In this document: positions 49,765 to 60,372 of the stretch, one piece after another | Position numbering within the stretch: the first letter of the stretch is position 1 | How the letters are laid out: the number at the start of each line of letters is the position of its first letter | DNA from: Streptomyces sp. NBC_01335 | GTDB lineage: Bacteria; Actinomycetota; Actinomycetes; Streptomycetales; Streptomycetaceae | Assembly (NCBI RefSeq): GCF_035953295.1 | Contig: NZ_CP108370.1 | Span: forward strand, 2,418,001-2,482,000 | Length of the DNA: 64,000 nt | Direction of reading: 5' to 3' | Notes under the pieces: generated by a model | Told to the model about the DNA's origin: nothing | Seen by the model: the letters and a program-made list of their open reading frames with translations, nothing else | Databases searched by the model: none | Position numbers and translations under genes: made by a program

Positions 49765-50987
49765 GAGCCGGTGTGGTCGTGACGGGCCTCGGCCTGGTCA
49801 CGCCCGGCGGGATCGGCGTGGAGGCCGGCTGGCGCGCCGCCCTGGCCGGGGTGTCCACGGCCGCCCGCGACCCGCTGCTGGCCGGACTGCGGGTGGACAT
49901 CTCCTGCCGCGTACCGGACTTCGACCCCGACGCGCTGCTCGGCCGCCGCCTGGCCCGCAGGATGGACCGGAACACGCAGCTCAGCGTGGTCGCCGCCCGC
50001 GAGGCAGTGGCCATGGCGGGGCTTTCGGAGCGGGACTGGGACCCGGCCCGCGTCGGTGTGGTGATCGGTACGGGCGGCTCCAGCGTCGACGGCCTCATCG
50101 ACATCTGCGACAAGCTCGCCGCCGGCCGCCCCGAGACCGTCCCGCCGATGGCGCTCCCCCGCAGCCTGCCCAGCGCCGGCGCGGCCGAGGTCGCCCTCGA
50201 TCTCGGTGCGGCCGGACCGAACTTCGCGACCTCCGCGGGCTGTGCCTCCGGGCTGACCGCCATCGGGGTCGCCCGCGACCTGCTGCGCTCCGGGGCCCTG
50301 GACATCGTGGTGGCCGGTGGTTCCGAGTCTCTCCGCCACCCCCTCACCGTGACCGCCTTCGCCCAGCTGGGCATCCTCTCCACCCGGTCCTGCGACCCGC
50401 GCGAGGCGGCCCGCCCCTTCGGCGCCGGCCGGGACGGCTTCGTGGTCTCCGAGGGCGCCGGAATCCTGGTGCTGGAGCGCGCCGCGCACGCCCGGGCCCG
50501 CCGCGCGCCGGTGCTGGCCTGGACGTCCGGTTACGGGGCGGCGGGCGACGCCCACCACATCGCCGCCGTCCACCCCGAGGGCCGGGGCGCCGAGCGGGCG
50601 GTACGCGCCGCGCTCGCCGACGCCCGCTGGCTGCCGGAGGACGTGGAGCACGTCAACGCCCACGGCGCGGCGACCCCCTCCAACGACGCGGCGGAGGCGT
50701 CCTGGCTGGCCCGGGTGCTGCCGCACCGCCCGCCGGTCACCGCCACCAAGGCCGCCCTCGGCCACGCCGGTGCGGGCTCGGGCGGCATCGAGGCCGTACT
50801 GAGCGTGCTCACCCTGGCCCGCCGGACCATCCCGCCGACCGCCAACCTCACCGAACCGGACCCGGCCTTCGCCGACGGGATCGACCTCGTCGCCAAGGTC
50901 CCCCGCCCCGGCGCGGCCCGTACCGCGCTGTGCGTCTCCACCGCCCTCGGCGGCCAGAACAGCGCCCTGGCCCTGACGGCCCCCTGA
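49761..50987 (+). CDS. Beta-ketoacyl-ACP synthase (FabF-like), first copy
   Basis: A 408-residue condensing enzyme of the thiolase fold. The catalytic triad is intact: Cys161 (SAGCASG), His301 (VNAHGAATP) and His335 (ALGHAGAGSGG), with Lys330. The N-terminus VVVTGLGLVTPGG and LLGRRLARRMDRNTQL are typical of FabF/type II KS proteins of actinomycetes. Active-site context AGCAS differs from the TACS/SACAS more usual in FabF. It elongates acyl groups on the adjacent ACP if malonyl-ACP is supplied from fatty-acid synthesis. GTG 49761 overlaps the ACP stop. It is similar to the second copy downstream. Confidence 0.93.
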   Translation: MRAGVVVTGLGLVTPGGIGVEAGWRAALAGVSTAARDPLLAGLRVDISCRVPDFDPDALLGRRLARRMDRNTQLSVVAAREAVAMAGLSERDWDPARVGVVIGTGGSSVDGLIDICDKLAAGRPETVPPMALPRSLPSAGAAEVALDLGAAGPNFATSAGCASGLTAIGVARDLLRSGALDIVVAGGSESLRHPLTVTAFAQLGILSTRSCDPREAARPFGAGRDGFVVSEGAGILVLERAAHARARRAPVLAWTSGYGAAGDAHHIAAVHPEGRGAERAVRAALADARWLPEDVEHVNAHGAATPSNDAAEASWLARVLPHRPPVTATKAALGHAGAGSGGIEAVLSVLTLARRTIPPTANLTEPDPAFADGIDLVAKVPRPGAARTALCVSTALGGQNSALALTAP

Positions 50988-51184
50988 CCCCGAACCGCAC
51001 GACGCCCGCACCACTCCGCACCCGCTCGCCGCCCCGGCCCCCTTCGCCGCACCCCGGACCGCCCGCCCGCCCGCCCGCGTACCCCCGGACACCGCACGAA
51101 CGGCGATCCGCCGTACCCCGTGAAAGCACCGAACGGCGCGGCGCACCCGCCGCTCCCCGTGAACCACTGGAAGCACCGAACCCC

Positions 51185-52486
51185 ATGAGCGCCGTCCTCC
51201 CCACCGCCCCGTCGCCCTACCCCGCCACCCCGTCCTCCACCGAGCCCGAAGCCGCCGGCTCCCAGAGCCAGGTGATGCGCCTGCTCCGCCTGCTGCGCAC
51301 CGAGGCCGACCCGTACCCGGTGTTCGACCGGCTGCGGGAGCTCGGCCCGGTGATCCCCGTACCCGCGCTGAACGCGGCCGTCGTCACCGGCTTCCGGGAG
51401 TGCCGCCACGTGCTGCGCGACCCGGCGTTCATCCTCCCGGACACCGCCTGGCGCGACGCGCACGCCGGTGGCTGGCGCCACCACCGCAGCGCGGTCAGCT
51501 ACGCGGCCTCCCTGCCCAACGCCAACCCGCCCCGTCACACCGCGCTCCGGGCCCACCTGGCCCAGGGTTTCCACCGCACCGCACTCGCCGAGCTGCGGCC
51601 CGTGGTGACCGGCCTGATCCACAGCGGCCTGAACGAACTGGGGGCGGCGCTCGCGGCCCACGGCACCGCCGACCTGACCGAGCACATCAGCCGGCCGCTG
51701 CCCTCCCGGGTCATGTGCGAGGTCCTCACGCTGCCCGCCGAGGACGCCCCGATGCTCGCGGCTCTGACCGCCCGCTGGACCGCCGCCGCCGAACTCTTCC
51801 CCTCGGAGGCCGATCTGGACGACGCGGACGCGGCGGACTCCGCGCTGGTCGCGTACTTCCTGCGGGTAGTCCAGGAGCGCGAGCGTTGCCCCGGCAAGGA
51901 CTTCCTCTCCACCTGGGTGACCGCCGCACGGGCGGACGGGGTGGGGATCGACGACATCGTGGTGCACACCGCCCAGCTGTTCGTCACCGGCTTCATGACC
52001 GTCCAGTCCTCGCTGACCAGCGCGGCGTACGCCGTCCTGAGCAGCCCCGAGCTGACGGCCGCGCTGCGCCGGCGGCCCGAGGACATGGGTGCGGCCGTGG
52101 AGGAGGTGCTGCGCAACCGGCCGGCCGCCGCGGTCGTCGGCCGTGTCGCGACCCGTGGCTGCGTGCTGGCGGGGGTGCCCGTCGCCGCCCAGCAGCGGCT
52201 GATCGTGGTGATCCCGGCCGCCAACCGCGACTCCCGGGCAGCCGCCACCGCCCATCTGACCTTCGGGGTCGGTGTCCACTACTGCCTGGGCGCGGCCCTC
52301 GCCCGCCTTCAGCTGGGCGAGTTCCTTCCGGCTCTGCTCAGCCGGTTCCCGTCCCTTCGCCTCGCCGACGCCCCGGCGCCCGGCGACACCGTCCCCGGCG
52401 CGTCGCAGGATCCCGCGCCGATGGCCGGAATCGCCCTCCCCCACCACGTCCGCCTGCTCACCACCACCGCGAGAGCCTCCCGATGA
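51185..52486 (+). CDS. Cytochrome P450 of the ACP/KS cluster
   Basis: A 433-residue soluble bacterial P450. The heme-binding Cys367 lies in FGVGVHYCLGAALARLQ. The ExxR of helix K is VEEVLRNRP. The I-helix reads LFVTGFMTVQSSLTS: the Thr of (A/G)GxxT is kept but the acid before it is Met. The substrate-recognition regions do not match a named CYP group that I recognise. Its place between the two KS genes, with 4-base overlaps downstream, suggests oxidation of an ACP-bound chain or a released product. It follows a 197-bp gap after the first KS. ATG 51185 was chosen by family length; the Shine-Dalgarno is weak. Confidence 0.93.
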   Translation: MSAVLPTAPSPYPATPSSTEPEAAGSQSQVMRLLRLLRTEADPYPVFDRLRELGPVIPVPALNAAVVTGFRECRHVLRDPAFILPDTAWRDAHAGGWRHHRSAVSYAASLPNANPPRHTALRAHLAQGFHRTALAELRPVVTGLIHSGLNELGAALAAHGTADLTEHISRPLPSRVMCEVLTLPAEDAPMLAALTARWTAAAELFPSEADLDDADAADSALVAYFLRVVQERERCPGKDFLSTWVTAARADGVGIDDIVVHTAQLFVTGFMTVQSSLTSAAYAVLSSPELTAALRRRPEDMGAAVEEVLRNRPAAAVVGRVATRGCVLAGVPVAAQQRLIVVIPAANRDSRAAATAHLTFGVGVHYCLGAALARLQLGEFLPALLSRFPSLRLADAPAPGDTVPGASQDPAPMAGIALPHHVRLLTTTARASR

Positions 52487-52572
52487 CCCTCACCCGCACG
52501 TCCCCGCCCGGCACCGTTCCCGCGGTGCGCCACCACACCACCACCAACGAGGGGACGCACCATGCCGGCTGA
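52483..52572 (+). CDS. 29-residue ORF between the P450 and the second KS
   Basis: ATG at 52483 overlaps the P450 stop (ATGA). The ORF runs MTLTRTSPPGTV, then AVRHHTTTNEGTHHAG, to TGA at 52572, 11 bp into the next KS start. Third positions are G/C in 27 of 29 codons, first and second positions much less, so it behaves like real coding sequence. It may be a small peptide, a coupling ORF or a precursor-like peptide; its His/Thr-rich half has no known motif. Its stop/start arrangement would pass ribosomes from P450 to KS2. Confidence 0.4.
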   Translation: MTLTRTSPPGTVPAVRHHTTTNEGTHHAG

Positions 52573-53776
52573 GGCCGCCGTCACCGGCATCGGCATGATC
52601 ACCCCGGCCGGCGGGACCGCCGCCGCGACCTGGGACGGCGTGTGCGCGGGCAAGAGTCTCGCCCGGCGCGATCCCGTGCTGGCCGGCCTTCCCGTCGACC
52701 TTTCCTGCCCGGTCGATCTCGACCCGGAGGCCGCCCTCGGTCGCCGCCTGGCCCGTCGGCTGGACCGTTTCTGCCAGCTCGCTCTGGTGGCCGCCCGTCA
52801 GGCCGTGGCGGACGCCAAGCTCTCCGCGGCCACCTGGGACGCCGACCGGATCGGCGTCGTCCTCGGCGTCAGCTGCAACAGCATGGAGACCTACGTACGC
52901 GAGTTCACGCTGCTCGGCGAGGACCGGCCGCACCTGGTCTCGCCCCTGGCACTGCCCCGCAGCGTGGCCAGCATGGCCGCCGCCGAGGTCGCGCTCGACC
53001 TCGGCGTACGCGGCCCCAACTTCACCGTCACCAGCGCCTGCGCCTCCGGAGCCACCGCACTCGGTGTCGCCCGCGGCCTGATCGCCTCCGGCGCGTGCGA
53101 CATCGTGCTGGCCGGGGGCAGCGAATCCGGGCGTTCCCGGATGGCCGCCACCTGCTTCACCCAGATGCGGGCCCTCTCCCGGGGCGAGCCCGATGCGGCG
53201 TCCCGCCCGTTCGACACGGACCGCGACGGGTTCGTCCTCTCCGAGGGGGCCGCCGTCCTCGTCCTGGAACGCCCCGACCGCGCGCTGGCCCGGGGGGCGC
53301 ACACCCGGGCCCTGCTGCGCGGCTTCGGCACGACCAGCGACGCCCATCACCCTGTCGCCCCGCACCCGGAGGGCCGGGGTGCCGAAAGCGCCCTGCGGGC
53401 CGCGCTCGCCGACGCCGGCTGCGCCCCCTCGGACATCGGCCACGTCAACGCGCACGGCACGTCCACCCAGGCCGGGGACACCGCCGAGGCGAGGGCACTG
53501 CTCCGGCTCTTCGACGGCACGCCGCCGCCGGTCACCGCCCCCAAGAGCGTCCTCGGCCACTCGCTGGGCGCGGCCGGGGCCATCGAGGCGGCCCTGACGG
53601 TCCTCACCCTGGAGCGGCAGCTCGTCCCGCCGACCGCCAACCTCTCCCGCCAGGACGAGGGTCTCGAACTGGACGTGGTCACCGGGGCCCCGCGCCAGGT
53701 CGCGCTCTCCGCCGCCGCGTCCAACTCCTTCGGCTTCGGCGGCCAGAACGCGGCGCTGGTCTTCACCACCGACTGA
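52562..53776 (+). CDS. Beta-ketoacyl-ACP synthase (FabF-like), second copy
   Basis: A 404-residue paralogue of the KS at 49761. Catalytic residues are Cys160 (TSACASG), His298 (VNAHGTSTQ), Lys328 and His333 (LGHSLGAAGA), all consensus. The shared insert (RDPVLAGLPVDLSC, DPEAALGRRLARRLDR) shows that the two copies are closely related and arose by duplication. Differences around Cys (SACAS against AGCAS) and the 298 region (GTSTQ against GAATP) suggest that the two copies differ in substrate. ATG 52562 has a GAGGGG Shine-Dalgarno. It ends the cluster at a 15-bp hairpin. Confidence 0.93.
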   Translation: MPAEAAVTGIGMITPAGGTAAATWDGVCAGKSLARRDPVLAGLPVDLSCPVDLDPEAALGRRLARRLDRFCQLALVAARQAVADAKLSAATWDADRIGVVLGVSCNSMETYVREFTLLGEDRPHLVSPLALPRSVASMAAAEVALDLGVRGPNFTVTSACASGATALGVARGLIASGACDIVLAGGSESGRSRMAATCFTQMRALSRGEPDAASRPFDTDRDGFVLSEGAAVLVLERPDRALARGAHTRALLRGFGTTSDAHHPVAPHPEGRGAESALRAALADAGCAPSDIGHVNAHGTSTQAGDTAEARALLRLFDGTPPPVTAPKSVLGHSLGAAGAIEAALTVLTLERQLVPPTANLSRQDEGLELDVVTGAPRQVALSAAASNSFGFGGQNAALVFTTD

Positions 53777-53796
53777 ACTCCCCGCCCCGCACGGGA

Positions 53797-53833
53797 GGAG
53801 CGGCGGCACCCCCGCACAGGGTGCCGCCGCTCC
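53797..53833. terminator. Bidirectional hairpin between the KS and ppdK genes
   Basis: GGAGCGGCGGCACCC (53797-53811) pairs perfectly with 53819-53833, loop CCGCACA. It sits between convergent stops at 53776 and 53919. Confidence 0.85.
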
Positions 53834-53918
53834 GGTTCCGGAGGCGCCGCCCGGGCCTGGGCGAGGGTCGGGTGCGGCCCGGGGTGGCGGCTCCGGAAGT
53901 CAGGGGTGAAGAGACAGG

Positions 53919-56633
<2,715 letters not shown>

Positions 56634-57228
56634 GGGTCTCGACTCCTTGAGGACGCGGTGGGTGCCCTGACGGCCAGGAACATACCCAGATCAAAGGCGT
56701 CCGGTGGTGTCCGCTTCTCCATCGTGCGGCCGCAACCACCCGTCTGCCAGCAGATCGAAAGTGAGGGGCCGCCGGGGCCCTCCCGGTCGGTGCGTTCACC
56801 TCTCGAACACGGGGTGACGTTCCGTCGATGCACCACCGGAGATTCGTGACGCCCGGTGAGAGATGCGCCGATCGATCAAAGTCCGCACATCTGGCACGCA
56901 GTGCCATCATTTGAGAAGTGGCGTCACTCGAAAACCCTCACCAGGGCGCTCATTTGAGCTAAACGTTCCTCGGGCGTGGCGAGAATCACGCCGCCAGGAC
57001 ACCCGGATGCCACCATGCGGACACTCATGCCTCACTCTCCGCACCTGGTCGCGCACGGAAAGCGAGGGAGGCGGCGACGGAAGGGCCCCGGTCCGCACAT
57101 CTCTGCGAACCGGGGCCGGTCACCCTCGGCGAATCTCACCCATCGGACGCTCACATGAGCGGACCTCCGGGGAGGCACTCCGTACCCCCTCGGCGGGCCG
57201 CCCTCGGGCCGGTCGCCGTCGGCCGCCG
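56634..57228. other. 595-bp gap upstream of ppdK with a dyad and repeats
   Basis: No gene supported. TGGCAC-GCA-GTGCCA at 56892-56906 is an inverted repeat, and TCATTTGAG occurs twice (56907-56915 and 56950-56958). Together they could be ppdK regulatory sites. The dusB terminator hairpin occupies 57084-57117. Confidence 0.5.
57084..57117. terminator. Hairpin after dusB
   Basis: GGCCCCGGT (57084-57092) pairs with ACCGGGGCC (57109-57117), continued by CGCA/TGCG after one mismatch. It lies downstream of the leftward dusB stop at 57229. Confidence 0.7.
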
Positions 57229-58377
57229 TCAGCCGCCGGAGGTGTCCAGCTCGGCGTCCGCGCTCACGCCGGAGCAGTCGTACGGGTCCTTCAGCCAGCC
57301 GTCCGGGAGCACGACCCGGTTGTTGCCCGAGGTGCGTCCGCGCGGGCCGTCCGCGCCGTCCGGCCACGGCTGGTCGAGGTCCAGCTCGTTCAGCTGGCCG
57401 GCCAGCTCCTCCAGGGAGGAGGTGATCGCGAGCTTCTTGCGCATCTCCGAGCCGACCGCGAAGCCCTTGAGGTACCAGGCCACGTGCTTGCGGAAGTCGA
57501 TCACGCCGCGCGCCTCGTCGCCGATCCACTCGCCCAGCAGGGTCGCGTGGCGCACCATCACCTCGGCGACCTGGCGCAGGACGGGCTCGTGCTTGGTGTT
57601 CGTACCGTCGAAGGCGCCGACCAGGTCACCGAAGAGCCAGGGGCGGCCGAGGCAGCCGCGGCCGACGACCACGCCGTCGCAGCCGGTCTCGGCCATCATC
57701 CGCCGGGCGTCCTCGGCGGACCAGATGTCGCCGTTGCCGAGGACCGGGATCTCCGGGACGTGCTCCTTGAGGCGGGCGATGGCCTCCCAGTCGGCGGTTC
57801 CGCCGTAGTGCTGGGCGGTGGTCCTGCCGTGCAGCGCGACGGCGGCCACGCCCTCCTCGACGGCGATCCGGCCGGCGTCGAGGTAGGTGAGGTGGTCGTC
57901 GTCGATGCCCTTGCGCATCTTGATCGTGACCGGCAGCTCACCGGCGTTCCCCACGGCCTCGCGCAGGATCGCGCGGAGCAGCGGCCGCTTGTACGGGAGC
58001 GCCGAGCCGCCGCCCTTGCGGGTCACCTTGGGGACCGGGCAGCCGAAGTTCAGGTCGATGTGGTCGGCGAGGTCCTCGTCGACGATCATGCGGACGGCCT
58101 TGCCGACCGTGACCGGGTCCACACCGTAGAGCTGGATCGACCGGGGGGTCTCGCTCGCGTCGAAGTGGATGAGCTGCATGGTCTTCTCGTTGCGCTCGAC
58201 CAGCGCCCGCGTGGTGATCATCTCGCTGACGAACAGCCCCCGGCCGCCGGAGAACTCCCGGCACAGGGTGCGGAACGGCGCGTTGGTGATACCGGCCATG
58301 GGGGCGAGGACCACCGGCGGCTGCACGGTGTGCGGGCCGATGCGGAGCTGCTGGGGCGCGGGGGCGAGCGTGGTCAT
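57229..58377 (-). CDS. dusB: tRNA-dihydrouridine synthase (DusB type)
   Basis: A 382-residue FMN enzyme that reduces uridine in the tRNA D-loop. The TIM-barrel begins VVLAPMAGITNAPFRTLCRE, and the catalytic Cys is in LNFGCPVPKVTRKGGGSAL near residue 110. FMN contacts are in IKMRKGID, ALHGRTTAQHYGG and GNGDIW. The C-terminal helical recognition domain follows with FRKHVAWYLKGFAVG. ATG 58377 was chosen since upstream sequence is of low complexity. The last 40 residues, after PDGADGPRG, are Asp/Gly-rich and not part of the domain. Confidence 0.95.
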   Translation of the reverse strand: MTTLAPAPQQLRIGPHTVQPPVVLAPMAGITNAPFRTLCREFSGGRGLFVSEMITTRALVERNEKTMQLIHFDASETPRSIQLYGVDPVTVGKAVRMIVDEDLADHIDLNFGCPVPKVTRKGGGSALPYKRPLLRAILREAVGNAGELPVTIKMRKGIDDDHLTYLDAGRIAVEEGVAAVALHGRTTAQHYGGTADWEAIARLKEHVPEIPVLGNGDIWSAEDARRMMAETGCDGVVVGRGCLGRPWLFGDLVGAFDGTNTKHEPVLRQVAEVMVRHATLLGEWIGDEARGVIDFRKHVAWYLKGFAVGSEMRKKLAITSSLEELAGQLNELDLDQPWPDGADGPRGRTSGNNRVVLPDGWLKDPYDCSGVSADAELDTSGG

Positions 58378-58557
58378 CCCCCCATTGTCCCGTACGCGCG
58401 GAACTCCTCCGCCGGGCGGCCGGTACGTCTCCCGTGCCACGCCCTGCCCGTACGCCCCACGCGCCACGCCCGCGCCGCCGGAACACGGGGTTCCGGCGGT
58501 GGGTGGTTAGCGTCGGGCGGCATGACCTTACGTACGGAACGACGAGAGGTTCCCCTC

Positions 58558-59544
58558 ATGCCGAACCGCCCCATGCCGTACCGTCCCGTGCCGCACCACT
58601 CCCCCGACGCGCGCCCGTCCCGCCCCGCGCGCCCGTCCCGACGGAGCCTGCTGACGCTGGCCGGGGCGGCCGGCGCCGCCACGCTGCTCGCGGCCGGGAC
58701 CGCGCACGCCACCGGTGCGCCCGGGGCGACGACCGCGGCCCCCGGCGGCATCCCGGACCCCGCACGGGACGCGCTGCGGGCCCTGGAGCGGGAGCACGGC
58801 GCCCGGGTCGGCGCGTACGCCCACAATCTCGCCACCGGCCGTACGGTGGCCCACCGCGCCGACGAGCGCTTCCCGCTCTGCTCGACCTTCAAGACGCTCG
58901 CGGCGGCGGCCGTCCTGCGCGACCTGGACCGGGACGGCGAGGTGCTGGGCCGGCTGGTCCGCTACACGGAGGCGGACCTGGTCACCGCCTCCGACGTCAC
59001 CCGGGCCCACCTGGCCACCGGGATGACCGTGGCGGAGCTCTGCGACGCGGCGATCTGCGACAGCGACAACACCGCGGGCAACCTGCTGCTGCGGGAGCTG
59101 GGCGGTCCGGCGGGGGTCACCCGCTTCTGCCGGTCGCTCGGGGACCGTACGACCCGGCTGGACCGGTGGGAGCCGGAGCTGAACTCGGCCGAGCCCTGGC
59201 GGCGCCGGGACACCACCACCCCGTACGCCCTCTCCCGCACGTACGCCGGGCTCGTCCTCGGCGACGCGCTGAACCCCGGCGACCGGGAGCGGCTGACCGG
59301 CTGGCTGCTGAACTGCCGGACCAGCACGACCCGCTTCCGGACCGGGCTGCCCGGGGAGTGGACGATCGCCGACAAGACCGGCGGCGGCTCCTACGGCACC
59401 TGCAACGACGCGGGCGTCGCCTGGACCGCCGAGGGCGAGCCGGTGGTGGTGACGGTCCTCACCACCAAGCCGCAGCAGGCGGCAGTCGGCGACCACCCGC
59501 TGGTGGCGAAGACGGCGGCGGTGCTGGCGGCGGCTGTCGGCTGA
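58558..59544 (+). CDS. Class A beta-lactamase with Tat signal
   Basis: A 328-residue exported hydrolase. A twin-arginine signal, SRRSLLTLAGAAGAATLLAAG, is cleaved near AHA (about 50). All four class A motifs are present: Ser109-x-x-Lys112 (CSTFK), SDN (ICDSDNTAG), Glu in WEPELNSA (the omega loop ExxLN) and KTG (DKTGGG, Lys273). The mature size is normal, with paired cysteines nearby (PLCSTF, DAAICDSD). It would hydrolyse penicillins or cephalosporins; many Streptomyces carry one. ATG 58558 follows GAGAGG; starting at ATG 58522 would add TTA as codon 3, a bldA-dependence signal. Confidence 0.93.
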   Translation: MPNRPMPYRPVPHHSPDARPSRPARPSRRSLLTLAGAAGAATLLAAGTAHATGAPGATTAAPGGIPDPARDALRALEREHGARVGAYAHNLATGRTVAHRADERFPLCSTFKTLAAAAVLRDLDRDGEVLGRLVRYTEADLVTASDVTRAHLATGMTVAELCDAAICDSDNTAGNLLLRELGGPAGVTRFCRSLGDRTTRLDRWEPELNSAEPWRRRDTTTPYALSRTYAGLVLGDALNPGDRERLTGWLLNCRTSTTRFRTGLPGEWTIADKTGGGSYGTCNDAGVAWTAEGEPVVVTVLTTKPQQAAVGDHPLVAKTAAVLAAAVG

Positions 59545-59561
59545 CCCGGCACCCCGAACGG

Positions 59562-59604
59562 CCGTGGGGCCCGGACCGCCACGACGGCGGTCCGGGCCCC
59601 ACGG
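59562..59604. terminator. 19-bp bidirectional terminator hairpin
   Basis: CCGTGGGGCCCGGACCGCC (59562-59580) is a perfect match to the reverse complement of 59586-59604 around ACGAC. It lies between the convergent beta-lactamase and 67-residue genes. Confidence 0.9.
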
Positions 59605-59623
59605 GTGTGATCAGGTCGGTGCG

Positions 59624-59827
59624 TCAGCTCTGGCCCTCGGCCGCGCTCGCCTCCGAGGCGGCGGTCCCGGTGGCGCGCTCGCGCATCTTGCGGACCAGCT
59701 CCTGCTTCTTGTCCTCCGCCACCTTGCGGTCGGCGTCGCGGACGGTGCCCGCGCCCTGCTGCTCGGACCGGGTCAGCTTCTTGCGCTGTCCACCGACGCC
59801 GAGGAGGTTGTTGCGGCTCTTGGCCAT
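59624..59827 (-). CDS. Small basic protein, DUF6243-like (67 aa)
   Basis: Starts MAKSRNNLLGVGGQRKKLTRSE and is a charged helical protein (RDADRKVAEDKKQELVRKMRER) with an Ala/Ser tail. The N-terminal KSRNNLLGVGGQRKKL is, as I recall, the signature of the actinobacterial DUF6243 family, of unknown function. The basic Arg/Lys content would allow nucleic-acid or ribosome binding, but this is speculative. The start is ATG 59827. Confidence 0.75.
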   Translation of the reverse strand: MAKSRNNLLGVGGQRKKLTRSEQQGAGTVRDADRKVAEDKKQELVRKMRERATGTAASEASAAEGQS

Positions 59828-59937
59828 GGTGTTCTCCCATGTGGGGTGAGAAGGGGGTCCGTGGAACTCACGGATCGATCCGTGGGGCGGCGGGCCGGGG
59901 CTCGTACGGGGTCGTACCGCTCAGCCGTGCCGCGCGC

Positions 59938-59964
59938 TCACTCGTAGATCTGGAAGAACGACAT
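59938..59964 (-). CDS. Candidate 8-codon leader ORF upstream of the DUF6243-like gene
   Basis: ATG-TCG-TTC-TTC-CAG-ATC-TAC-GAG-TGA (MSFFQIYE), 110 bp before the start of the 67-residue gene and on the same strand. Every codon ends in G or C. The frame is open further upstream (codons to GTG about 21 residues earlier), so it may also be the end of a slightly longer ORF. No Shine-Dalgarno sequence is evident. Confidence 0.2.
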   Translation of the reverse strand: MSFFQIYE

Positions 59965-60044
59965 GCCGGAAACGGTACCCCGCTCCCGGAGCGGCCCGCA
60001 CCGCAATTTCCGCCGCCCCCGCTCCGTACGCCCCCGGCGGGTGC

Positions 60045-60248
60045 TCAGGCCCCCGGGTCGATCACCGCCTGGTGGGCCTCGGCGAGGTGCTCCTGCGCCT
60101 TCAGCCAGGGGAGGAACTGCGCCCCCTTGTGCCAGCCGCAGGTCGCGCAGGTCAGCAACCGCTGGACCCCCGACTTCCGCACGTGGACGACGTGTTCACG
60201 GCCGTGCCGGTCCCAGCGGGTGACCTTGCTCTGGGTCGTGGACACCAT
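60045..60248 (-). CDS. Small Cys/His protein, possible zinc finger (67 aa)
   Basis: A 67-residue protein with GGAGG 6 nt before ATG 60248. Residues 15-60 read WDRHGREHVVHVRKSGV, LLTCATCGWHKG and AQEHLAEAHQAV. Cys-x2-Cys followed by His pairs resembles a compact zinc finger, but I do not recognise the family. It starts downstream of the glyS terminator and may be its own unit. Confidence 0.65.
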   Translation of the reverse strand: MVSTTQSKVTRWDRHGREHVVHVRKSGVQRLLTCATCGWHKGAQFLPWLKAQEHLAEAHQAVIDPGA

Positions 60249-60284
60249 GGCGACCTCCGGGGTAGGGGTGCGCCCAGTGTGCGG

Positions 60285-60321
60285 CGAAGCCCCCGGACCC
60301 GTGCGGGGTCCGGGGGCTTCG
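60285..60321. terminator. Terminator of glyS
   Basis: CGAAGCCCCCGGACCC (60285-60300) pairs with GGGTCCGGGGGCTTCG (60306-60321), 16 bp, loop GTGCG. It is 52 bp after the glyS stop on the minus strand. Confidence 0.85.
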
Positions 60322-60372
60322 GAGTGAAACCGTGATGCGTCGAGCCGTGGTGCCCGTGACGACCGTGAGGCG

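Noticed and set aside
56976..57158. Short basic ORF in the gap before dusB
   Set aside because: It contains the dusB terminator hairpin inside its frame, and its composition is Arg/His/Pro-rich.
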